The notes beneath the pieces were generated by a model. The model was not told the DNA's origin and did not search any database. It saw only the letters and a list, made by a program, of their open reading frames with translations. A DNA stretch of 64,000 nucleotides from Erythrophleum ivorense (Eukaryota; Streptophyta; Magnoliopsida; Fabales; Fabaceae), in assembly GCA_026724425.1 (NCBI GenBank), contig JAIUCV010000083.1, positions 4,588,001 through 4,652,000 on the forward strand, read 5' to 3'. The translations under genes and the position numbers were made by a program. Positions 53,201 to 64,000 of this stretch are shown here, piece after piece; the first letter of the stretch is position 1, and each line of letters opens with the position of its first letter.

Positions 53201-54738
53201 GTATGGGTCCGTCTTGATCATTACATACACTACAAGTATGTTTCTACATTGTGTGGAGGCATAGAGCTACGATTGGGACTCCTTACTACTTATGTTTCTC
53301 TCAGGATGGTAGCTTTGATGTTCCTCTCAAGGAATGAGAATCATGTCACACATGTTGCTCCTCATAGTCCAGTGGAGAACCTAATGCATGTTTGGCTAAG
53401 TATGGGTCCGCCTTGATCATTACATACACTACAAGTATGTTTCTACATTGTGTGGAGGCATAGAGCTACGATTGGGACTCCTTACTACTTATGTTTCTCT
53501 CAGGATGGTAGCTTTGATGTTCCTCTCAAGGAATGAGAATCATGTCATTCATGTTGCTCTCATAGTCCCGTGGAGAACCTAATGCATGTTTGGCTAAGTA
53601 TGGGTCCGTCTTGATCATTACATACACTACAAGTATGTTTCTACATTGTGTGGAGGCATAGAGCTACGATTGGGACTCCTTACTAGTAATGTCTCTCTCA
53701 GGATGGTAGCTTTGAAGTTCCTCTCAAGGAATGAGAATCATGACACACATGTTGCTCCTCATAGTCCCGTGGAGAACCTAATGCATGTTTGGCTAACTAT
53801 GGGTCCGTTTTGATCATTACATACACTACAAGTATGTTCCTACATTGTGTGGAGGTATAGAGCTACGATTGGGACTCCTTACTACTTATGTTTCTCTCAG
53901 GATGGTAGCTTTGATGTTCCTCTCAAAGAATGAGAATCATGTCACACATGTTGCTCCTAATAGTCCCGTGGAGAACCTAATGCATGTTTGGCTAAGTATG
54001 GGTCCGTCTTGATCATTACATACACTACAAGTATGTTTCTACAATGTGTGGAGGCATAGAGCTACGATTGGGACTCCTTACTAGTAATGTTTCTCTCAGG
54101 AGATGGTAGCTTTGAAGTTCCTCTCAAGGAATGAGAATCATGTCACACATGTTGCTCCTCATAGTACCGTGGAGAACCTAATGCATGTTTGGCTAAGTAT
54201 GGGTCCGTCTTGATCATTACATACACTACAAGTATGTTTCTACATTGTGTGGAGGCATAGAGCTACGATTGGGACTCCTTACTACTTATGTTTCTCTCAG
54301 GATGGTAGCTTTGATGTTCCTCTCAAGGAATGAGAATCATGTCACACATGTTGCTCCTCATAGTCCCGTTGAGAACCTAATGCATGTTTGGCTAAGTATG
54401 GGTCCGTCTTGATCATTACATACACTACAAGTATGTTTCTACATTGTGTGGAGGCATAGAGCTACGATTGGGACTCCTTACTACTTATGTTTCTCTCAGG
54501 ATGGTAGCTTTGATGTTCCTCTCAAGGAATGAGAATCATGTCACACATGTTGCTCCTCAAAGTCCCGTGTAGAACCTAATGCATGTTTGGCTAAGTATGG
54601 GTCCGTCTTGATCATTACATACACTACAAGTATGTTTCTACATTGTGTGGAGGCATAGAGCTACGATTGGGACTCCTTACTACTTATGTTTCTCTCAGGA
54701 TGGTAGCTTTGATGTTCCTCTCAAGGAATGAGAATCAT
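41215..54738. repeat. Satellite super-unit copy C (68 monomers, 13,524 bp)
   Basis: It repeats copy B nearly base for base, including rare variants: GGTGTTCTTCACAAGG near 53118, GGGCCTGTC near 50224, and CCCGTTGAG at 42435 and 54367. It is 200 bp longer because it keeps the monomer that copy B lacks near 30277. Private changes are few, for example CATACTAATTATG near 43543, GGTAGGTTTG near 48936 and CAGAATCCCG near 52368. Confidence 0.82.
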
Positions 54739-57700
54739 GTCACACATGTTGCTCCTCAGAGTCCCGTGGAGAACCTAATGCATGTTTGGCTAACTATGGG
54801 TCCGTCTTGATCATTACATACACTACAAGTATGTTCCTACATTGTGTGGAGGCATAGAGCTACGATTGGGACTCCTTACTACTTATATTTCTCTCAGGAT
54901 GGTAGCTTTGATGTTCCTCTCAAGGAATGAGAATCATGTCACACATGTTGCTCCTCATAGTCCCGTGTAGAACCTAATGCATGTTTGGCTAACTATGGGT
55001 CCGTCTTGATCATTACATACACTACAAGTATGTTTCTACATTGTGTGGAGGCATAGAACTACGATTGGGACTCCTTACTAGTAATGTCTCTCTCAGGATG
55101 GTAGCTTTGAAGTTCCTCTCAAGGAATGAGAATCATGTCACACATGTTGCTCCTCATAGTCCCGTGGAGAACCTAATGCATGTTTGGCTAACTATGGGTC
55201 CGTCTTGATCATTACATACACTACAAGTATGTTCCTACATTGTGTGGAGGCATAGAGCTACGATTGGGACTCCATACTACTTATGTTTCTCTCAGAATGG
55301 TAGCTTTGAAGTTCCTCTCAAGGAATGAGAATCATGTCACACATGTTGCTCCTCATAGTCCCGTGTAGAACCTAATGCATGTTTGGCTAACTATGGGTCC
55401 GTCTTGATCATTACATACACTACAAGTATGTTTCTACATTGTGTGGAGGCATAGAGCTACGATTGGGACTCCTTACTACTTATGTTTCTCTCAGGATGGT
55501 AGCTTTGATGTTCCTCTCAAGGAATGAGAATCATGTCATTCATGTTGCTCTCATAGTCCCGTGGAGAACCTAATGCATGTTTGGCTAAGTATGGGTCCGT
55601 CTTGATCATTACATACACTACAAGTATGTTTCTACATTGTGTGGAGGCATAGAGCTACGATTGGGACTCCTTACTACTTATGTTTCTCTCAGGATGGTAG
55701 CTTTGATGTTCCTCTCAAGGAATGAGAATCATGTCATTCATGTTGCTCTCATAGTCCCGTGGAGAACCTAATGCATGTTTGGCTAAGTATGGGTCCGTCT
55801 TGATCATTACATACACTACAAGTATGTTTCTACATTGTGTGGAGGCATAGAGCTACGATTGGGACTCCTTACTAGTAATGTCTCTCTCAGGATGGTAGCT
55901 TTGATGTTCCTCTCAAAGAATGAGAATCATGTCACACATGTTGCTCCTCATAGTCCCGTGTAGAACCTAATGCATGTTTGGCTAACTATGGGTCCGTCTT
56001 GATCATTACATACACTACAAGTATGTTTCTACATTGTGTGGAGGCATAGAGCTACGATTGGGACTCCTTACTACTTATGTTTCTCTCAGGATGGTAGCTT
56101 TGATGTTCCTCTCAAGGAATGAGAATCATGTCACACATGTTGCTCCTCAGAGTCCCGTGGAGAACCTAATGCATGTTTGGCTAACTATGGGTCCGTCTTG
56201 ATCATTACATACACTACAAGTATGTTTCTACAATGTGTGGAGGCATAGAGCTACGATTGGGACTCCTTACTAGTAATGTTTCTCTCAGGATGGTAGCTTT
56301 GATGTTCCTCTCAAAGAATGAGAATCATGTCACACATGTTGCTCCTCATAGTCCCGTGGAGAACCTAATGCATGTTTGGCTAAGTATGGGTCCGTCTTGA
56401 TCATTACATACACTACAAGTATGTTTCTACAATGTGTGGAGGCATAGAGCTACGATTGGGACTCCTTACTACTTATGTTTCTCTTAGGATGGTAGCTTTG
56501 ATGTTCCTCTCAAGGAATGAGAATCATGTCACACATGTTGCTCCTCATAGTCCCGTGGAGAACCTAATGCATGTTTCGCTAAGTGTGGGTCCGCCTTGAT
56601 CATTACATACACTACAAGTATGTTCCTACATTGTGTGGAGGCATAGAGCTACGATTGGGACTCCTTACTACTTATGTTTCTCTCAGGATGGTAGCTTTGA
56701 TGTTCCTCTCAAGGAATGAGAATCATGTCACACATGTTGCTCCTCATAGTCCCGTGTAGAACCTAATGCATGTTTGGCTAACTATGGGTCCGTCTTGATC
56801 ATTACATACACTACAAGTATGTTTCTACATTGTGTGGAGGCATAGAGCTACGATTGGGACTCCTTACTAGTAACTTCTCTCTCAGGATGGTAGCTTTGAA
56901 GTTCCTCTCAAGGAATGAGAATCATGTCACACATGTTGCTCCTCAGAGTCCCGTGGAGAACCTAATGCATGTTTGGCTAACTATGGGTCCGTCTTGATCA
57001 TTACATACACTACAAGTATGTTCCTACATTGTGTGGAGGCATAGAGCTACGATTGGGACTCCTTACTACTTATATTTCTCTCAGGATGGTAGCTTTGATG
57101 TTCCTCTCAAGGAATGAGAATCATGTCACACATGTTGCTCCTCATAGTCCCGTGTAGAACCTAATGCATGTTTGGCTAACTATGGGTCCGTCTTGATCAT
57201 TACATACACTACAAGTATGTTTCTACATTGTGTGGAGGCATAGAACTACGATTGGGACTCCTTACTAGTAATGTCTCTCTCAGGATGGTAGCTTTGAAGT
57301 TCCTCTCAAGGAATGAGAATCATGTCACACATGTTGCTCCTCATAGTCCCGTGGAGAACCTAATGCATGTTTGGCTAACTATGGGTCCGTCTTGATCATT
57401 ACATACACTACAAGTATGTTCCTACATTGTGTGGAGGCATAGAGCTACGATTGGGACTCCATACTACTTATGTTTCTCTCAGAATGGTAGCTTTGAAGTT
57501 CCTCTCAAGGAATGAGAATCATGTCACACATGTTGCTCCTCATAGTCCCGTGTAGAACCTAATGCATGTTTGGCTAACTATGGGTCCGTCTTGATCATTA
57601 CATACACTACAAGTATGTTTCTACATTGTGTGGAGGCATAGAGCTACGATTGGGACTCCTTACTACTTATGTTTCTCTCAGGATGGTAGCTTTGATGTTC

Positions 57701-58117
57701 CTCTCAAGGAATGAGAATCATGTCATTCATGTTGCTCTCATAGTCCCGTGGAGAACCTAATGCATGTTTGGCTAAGTATGGGTCCGTCTTGATCATTACA
57801 TACACTACAAGTATGTTTCTACATTGTGTGGAGGCATAGAGCTACGATTGGGACTCCTTACTACTTATGTTTCTCTCAGGATGGTAGCTTTGATGTTCCT
57901 CTCAAGGAATGAGAATCATGTCATTCATGTTGCTCTCATAGTCCCGTGGAGAACCTAATGCATGTTTGGCTAAGTATGGGTCCGTCTTGATCATTACATA
58001 CACTACAAGTATGTTTCTACATTGTGTGGAGGCATAGAGCTACGATTGGGACTCCTTACTAGTAATGTCTCTCTCAGGATGGTAGCTTTGATGTTCCTCT
58101 CAAAGAATGAGAATCAT
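54739..58117. repeat. 11-monomer higher-order repeat at the right of the array (unit 2,187 bp)
   Basis: The super-unit order ends at 54738. The next monomers carry TATATTT, TAGAACTACG, CATACTACTT/CAGAATGG and GTCATTCATG variants, and the TATATTT site recurs at 54884 and 57071, 2,187 bp apart (11 x 199 - 2). About one and a half copies are present before the order changes again near 58118. Confidence 0.75.
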
Positions 58118-60699
58118 GTCACACATGTTGCTCCTCATAGTCCCGTGGAGAACCTAATGCATGTTTGGCTAAGTATGGGTCCGTCTTGATCATTACATAC
58201 ACTACAAGTATGTTTCTACAATGTGTGGAGGCATAGAGCTACGATTGGGACTCCTTACTAGTAATGTTTCTCTCAGGAGATGGTAGCTTTGAAGTTCCTC
58301 TCAAGGAATGAGAATCATGTCACACATGTTGCTCCTCATAGTACCGTGGAGAACCTAATGCATGTTTGGCTAAGTATGGGTCCGTCTTGATCATTACATA
58401 CACTACAAGTATGTTTCTACATTGTGTGGAGGCATAGAGCTACGATTGGGACTCCTTACTACTTATGTTTCTCTCAGGATGGTAGCTTTGATGTTCCTCT
58501 CAAGGAATGAGAATCATGTCACACATGTTGCTCCTCATAGTCCCGTTGAGAACCTAATGCATGTTTGGCTAAGTATGGGTCCGTCTTGATCATTACATAC
58601 ACTACAAGTATGTTTCTACATTGTGTGGAGGCATAGAGCTACGATTGGGACTCCTTACTACTTATGTTTCTCTCAGGATGGTAGCTTTGATGTTCCTCTC
58701 AAGGAATGAGAATCATGTCACACATGTTGCTCCTCATAGTCCCGTGTAGAACCTAATGCATGTTTGGCTAAGTATGGGTCCGTCTTGATCATTACATACA
58801 CTACAAGTATGTTTCTACATTGTGTGGAGGCATAGAGCTACGATTGGGACTCCTTACTACTTATGTTTCTCTCAGGATGGTAGCTTTGATGTTCCTCTCA
58901 AGGAATGAGAATCATGTCACACATGTTGCTCCTCATAGTCCCGTGGAGAACCTAATGCATGTTTCGCTAAGTATGGGTCCGCCTTGATCATTACATACAC
59001 TACAAGTATGTTCCTACATTGTGTGGAGGCATAGAGCTACGATTGGGACTCCTTACTACTTATGTTTCTCTCAGGATGGTAGCTTTGATGTTCCTCTCAA
59101 GGAATGAGAATCATGTCACACATGTTGCTCCTCATAGTCCCGTGTAGAACCTAATGCATGTTTGGCTAACTATGGGTCCGTCTTGATCATTACATACACT
59201 ACAAGTATGTTTCTACATTGTGTGGAGGCATAGAGCTACGATTGGGACTCCTTACTAGTAATGTCTCTCTCAGGATGGTAGCTTTGAAGTTCCTCTCAAG
59301 GAATGAGAATCATGTCACACATGTTGCTCCTCAGAGTCCCGTGGAGAACCTAATGCATGTTTGGCTAACTATGGGTCCGTCTTGATCATTACATACACTA
59401 CAAGTATGTTCCTACATTGTGTGGAGGCATAGAGCTACGATTGGGACTCCTTACTACTTATGTTTCTCTCAGGATGGTAGCTTTGAAGTTCCTCTCAAGG
59501 AATGAGAATCATGTCACACATGTTGCTCCTCATAGTCCCGTGGAGAACCTAATGCATGTTTGGCTAACTATGGGTCCGTCTTGATCATTACATACACTAC
59601 AAGTATGTTCCTACATTGTGTGGAGGCATAGAGCTACGATTGGGACTCCATACTACTTATGTTTCTCTCAGAATGGTAGCTTTGAAGTTCCTCTCAAGGA
59701 ATGAGAATCATGTCACACATGTTGCTCCTCATAGTCCCGTGTAGAACCTAATGCATGTTTGGCTAACTATGGGTCCGTCTTGATCATTACATACACTACA
59801 AGTATGTTTCTACATTGTGTGGAGGCATAGAGCTACGATTGGGACTCCTTACTACTTATGTTTCTCTCAGGATGGTAGCTTTGATGTTCCTCTCAAGGAA
59901 TGAGAATCATGTCACACATGTTGCTCTCATAGTCCCGTGGAGAACCTAATGCATGTTTGGCTAAGTATGGGTCCGTCTTGATCATTACATACACTACAAG
60001 TATGTTTCTACATTGTGTGGAGGCATAGAGCTACGATTGGGACTCCTTACTAGTAATGTCTCTCTCAGGATGGTAGCTTTGAAGTTCCTCTCAAGGAATG
60101 AGAATCATGTCACACATGTTGCTCCTCATAGTCCCGTGGAGAACCTAATGCATGTTTGGCTAAGTATGGGTCCGTCTTGATCATTACATACACTACAAGT
60201 ATGTTTCTACATTGTGTGGAGGCATAGAGCTACGATTGGGACTCCTTACTACTTATGTTTCTCTCAGGATGGTAGCTTTGATGTTCCTCTCAAGGAATGA
60301 GAATCATGTCACACATGTTGCTCCTCAAAGTCCCGTGTAGAACCTAATGCATGTTTGGCTAAGTATGGGTCCGTCTTGATCATTACATACACTACAAGTA
60401 TGTTTCTACATTGTGTGGAGGCATAGAGCTACGATTGGGACTCCTTACTACTTATGTTTCTCTCAGGATGGTAGCTTTGATGTTCCTCTCAAGGAATGAG
60501 AATTATGTCACACATGTTGCTCCTCATAGTCCCGTGGAGAACCTAATGCATGTTTCGCTAAGTATGGGTCCGCCTTGATCATTACATACACTACAAGTAT
60601 GTTCCTACATTGTGTGGAGGCATAGAGCTACGATTGGGACTCCTTACTACTTATGTTTCTCTCAGGATGGTAGCTTTGATGTTCCTCTCAAGGAATGAG
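58118..60699. repeat. Rearranged satellite segment with super-unit fragments
   Basis: The order CAGGAGATGG monomer, TAGTACCGTGG monomer, CCCGTTGAG monomer (58545 region) and then the TTCGCTAAG/CCGCC monomer resembles the boundary between super-units. A 198-bp monomer near 59911 then breaks it, and a GAATTATG-preceded monomer follows near 60500. This reads as pieces of the super-unit joined in new order. Confidence 0.6.
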
Positions 60700-63600
60700 A
60701 ATCATGTCACACATGTTGCTCCTCATAGTCCCGTGTAGAACCTAATGCATGTTTGGCTAACTATGGGTCCGTCTTGATCATTACATACACTACAAGTATG
60801 TTTCTACATTGTGTGGAGGCATAGAGCTACGATTGGGACTCCTTACTAGTAATGTCTCTCTCAGGATGGTAGCTTTGAAGTTCCTCTCAAGGAATGAGAA
60901 TCATGTCACACATGTTGCTCCTCAGAGTCCCGTGGAGAACCTAATGCATGTTAGGCTAACTATGGGTCCGTCTTGATCATTACATACACTACAAGTATGT
61001 TCCTACATTGTGTGGAGGCATAGAGCTACGATTGGGACTCCTTACTACTTATGTTTCTCTCAGGATGGTAGCTTTGAAGTTCCTCTCAAGGAATGAGAAT
61101 CATGTCACACATGTTGCTCCTCATAGTCCCGTGGAGAACCTAATGCATGTTTGGCTAACTATGGGTCCGTCTTGATCATTACATACACTACAAGTATGTT
61201 CCTACATTGTGTGGAGGCATAGAGCTACGATTGGGACTCCATACTACTTATGTTTCTCTCAGAATGGTAGCTTTGAAGTTCCTCTCAAGGAATGAGAATC
61301 ATGTCACACATGTTGCTCCTCATAGTCCCGTGTAGAACCTAATGCATGTTTGGCTAACTATGGGTCCGTCTTGATCATTACATACACTACAAGTATGTTT
61401 CTACATTGTGTGGAGGCATAGAGCTACGATTGGGACTCCTTACTACTTATGTTTCTCTCAGGATGGTAGCTTTGATGTTCCTCTCAAGGAATGAGAATCA
61501 TGTCACACATGTTGCTCCTCAGAGTCCCGTGGAGAACCTAATGCATGTTTGGCTAACTATGGGTCCGTCTTGATCATTACATACACTACAAGTATGTTTC
61601 TACAATGTGTGGAGGCATAGAGCTACGATTGGGACTCCTTACTAGTAATGTTTCTCTCAGGATGGTAGCTTTGATGTTCCTCTCAAAGAATGAGAATCAT
61701 GTCACACATGTTGCTCCTCATAGTCCCGTGGAGAACCTAATGCATGTTTGGCTAAGTATGGGTCCGTCTTGATCATTACATACACTACAAGTATGTTTCT
61801 ACAATGTGTGGAGGCATAGAGCTACGATTGGGACTCCTTACTACTTATGTTTCTCTCAGGATGGTAGCTTTGATGTTCCTCTCAAGGAATGAGAATCATG
61901 TCACACATGTTGCTCCTCATAGTCCCGTGGAGAACCTAATGCATGTTTCGCTAAGTATGGGTCCGCCTTGATCATTACATACACTACAAGTATGTTCCTA
62001 CATTGTGTGGAGGCATAGAGCTACGATTGGGACTCCTTACTACTTATGTTTCTCTCAGGATGGTAGCTTTGATGTTCCTCTCAAGGAATGAGAATCATGT
62101 CACACATGTTGCTCCTCATAGTCCCGTGTAGAACCTAATGCATGTTTGGCTAACTATGGGTCCGTCTTGATCATTACATACACTACAAGTATGTTTCTAC
62201 ATTGTGTGGAGGCATAGAGCTACGATTGGGACTCCTTACTAGTAACTTCTCTCTCAGGATGGTAGCTTTGAAGTTCCTCTCAAGGAATGAGAATCATGTC
62301 ACACATGTTGCTCCTCAGAGTCCCGTGGAGAACCTAATGCATGTTTGGCTAACTATGGGTCCGTCTTGATCATTACATACACTACAAGTATGTTTCTACA
62401 TTGTGTGGAGGCATAGAGCTACGATTGGGACTCCTTACTACTTATGTTTCTCTCAGGATGGTAGCTTTGATGTTCCTCTCAAGGAATGAGAATCATGTCA
62501 CACATGTTGCTCCTCAGAGTCCCGTGGAGAACCTAATGCATGTTTGGCTAACTATGGGTCCGTCTTGATCATTACATACACTACAAGTATGTTCCTACAT
62601 TGTGTGGAGGCATAGAGCTACGATTGGGACTCCTTACTACTTATGTTTCTCTCAGGATGGTAGCTTTGAAGTTCCTCTCAAGGAATGAGAATCATGTCAC
62701 ACATGTTGCTCCTCATAGTCCCGTGGAGAACCTAATGCATGTTTGGCTAACTATGGGTCCGTCTTGATCATTACATACACTACAAGTATGTTCCTACATT
62801 GTGTGGAGGCATAGAGCTACGATTGGGACTCCATACTACTTATGTTTCTCTCAGAATGGTAGCTTTGAAGTTCCTCTCAAGGAATGAGAATCATGTCACA
62901 CATGTTGCTCCTCATAGTCCCGTGTAGAACCTAATGCATGTTTGGCTAACTATGGGTCCGTCTTGATCATTACATACACTACAAGTATGTTTCTACATTG
63001 TGTGGAGGCATAGAGCTACGATTGGGACTCCTTACTACTTATGTTTCTCTCAGGATGGTAGCTTTGATGTTCCTCTCAAGGAATGAGAATCATGTCACAC
63101 ATGTTGCTCCTCAGAGTCCCGTGGAGAACCTAATGCATGTTTGGCTAACTATGGGTCCGTCTTGATCATTACATACACTACAAGTATGTTTCTACAATGT
63201 GTGGAGGCATAGAGCTACGATTGGGACTCCTTACTAGTAATGTTTCTCTCAGGATGGTAGCTTTGATGTTCCTCTCAAAGAATGAGAATCATGTCACACA
63301 TGTTGCTCCTCATAGTCCCGTGGAGAACCTAATGCATGTTTGGCTAAGTATGGGTCCGTCTTGATCATTACATACACTACAAGTATGTTTCTACAATGTG
63401 TGGAGGCATAGAGCTACGATTGGGACTCCTTACTACTTATGTTTCTCTCAGGATGGTAGCTTTGATGTTCCTCTCAAGGAATGAGAATCATGTCACACAT
63501 GTTGCTCCTCATAGTCCCGTGGAGAACCTAATGCATGTTTCGCTAAGTATGGGTCCGCCTTGATCATTACATACACTACAAGTATGTTCCTACATTGTGT

Positions 63601-64000
63601 GGAGGCATAGAGCTACGATTGGGACTCCTTACTACTTATGTTTCTCTCAGGATGGTAGCTTTGATGTTCCTCTCAAGGAATGAGAATCATGTCACACATG
63701 TTGCTCCTCATAGTCCCGTGTAGAACCTAATGCATGTTTGGCTAACTATGGGTCCGTCTTGATCATTACATACACTACAAGTATGTTTCTACATTGTGTG
63801 GAGGCATAGAGCTACGATTGGGACTCCTTACTAGTAACTTCTCTCTCAGGATGGTAGCTTTGAAGTTCCTCTCAAGGAATGAGAATCATGTCACACATGT
63901 TGCTCCTCAGAGTCCCGTGGAGAACCTAATGCATGTTTGGCTAACTATGGGTCCGTCTTGATCATTACATACACTACAAGTATGTTTCTACATTGTGTGG
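60700..64000. repeat. 8-monomer higher-order repeat at the right edge (unit 1,592 bp)
   Basis: TAACTTCTCT recurs at 62243 and 63835, exactly 8 x 199 bp apart, and the eight intervening monomer types repeat in order. The preceding monomers share most of that order. The array leaves the window in mid-monomer, so the copy number of this unit is unknown. Confidence 0.7.

Larger units (their letters stand above)
8395..64000. repeat. Tandem satellite array, 199-bp monomer, 279 full copies plus a partial
   Basis: Counting monomers from GTCACACATG, the starts fall at 8395, 8594, 8793, 8992, 9191 and onward at 199-bp steps, all in the same orientation, up to a last start near 63890. The consensus is about 43% GC with three CpG sites. 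A subset of monomers is 198 bp (GCTCTCATAG instead of GCTCCTCATAG) and a few are 201 bp (CAGGAGATGG instead of CAGGATGG). No reading frame crosses a monomer: 199 is not a multiple of three and stops occur. Length and arrangement fit a plant centromeric or heterochromatic satellite. I do not recognise the family, and centromere identity is not provable from sequence. Confidence 0.97.

Noticed and set aside
8395..64000. CRISPR array
   Set aside because: The repeating unit is about 199 bp with no variable spacers; every base of the unit is repeated.
8395..64000. rDNA spacer sub-repeats or a tandem protein-coding repeat
   Set aside because: No rRNA sequence is seen anywhere, and the 199-bp unit shifts frame at every copy with stops present, so no long frame exists.
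8395..64000. Satellite derived from the adjacent retroelement
   Set aside because: Apart from the 7-bp junction overlap I found no shared stretch between the monomer and the LTR or internal region.
8395..64000. Calling the array a functional centromere
   Set aside because: Monomer length and organisation fit, but centromere identity is set by CENH3 chromatin and cannot be read from sequence.

Overview
This window looks like repeat-rich, gene-poor nuclear DNA from a flowering plant, probably pericentromeric or centromeric. The plant assignment rests on an Athila-like Ty3/gypsy retroelement: a Gag with the family's typical layout, a primer binding site complementary to plant tRNA-Asp, and an 'AAGTTTGGGGG' polypurine tract. 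The wording of the Gag suggests Brassicaceae, but that is a weak inference. No host gene, rRNA, tRNA or CRISPR array was found.

Positions 1-8393 hold retroelement DNA in minus orientation. Read right to left it contains: a truncated 3' internal region (8393-6833), one complete LTR (6832-5365, with TATA box and poly(A) signal), the primer binding site (5361-5349), one intact 978-codon gag-protease reading frame (5172-2236), a long 3' non-coding region with three copies of a polypurine-like 11-mer, and the start of a second LTR cut by the window edge (279-1). Reverse transcriptase, RNase H and integrase are absent, so the element must depend on enzymes from an autonomous relative. Positions 1-1841 and 6554-8394 are direct copies 6,553 bp apart, with one mismatch found by eye. 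The simplest reading is a tandem arrangement (internal-LTR-internal-LTR), fused to the satellite through a 7-bp microhomology.

Positions 8395-64000 are an uninterrupted head-to-tail satellite: 279 complete monomers of about 199 bp (43% GC) plus a partial one. I did not recognise the monomer. The monomers fall into about 25 variant types, and the order of types shows nested higher-order structure: a 12-monomer unit (2,386 bp), a 29-monomer unit (5,769 bp), and three super-units of 64, 67 and 68 monomers (12,730, 13,324 and 13,524 bp) at 14164-26893, 26894-40217 and 41215-54738. The right end switches to 11-monomer (2,187 bp) and 8-monomer (1,592 bp) units. This layered amplification history, next to a young non-autonomous retroelement, is the most interesting part of the window.

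The monomer typing was done by eye from about a dozen diagnostic sites per monomer. Block boundaries are good to roughly one monomer, and the identity statements should be recomputed.
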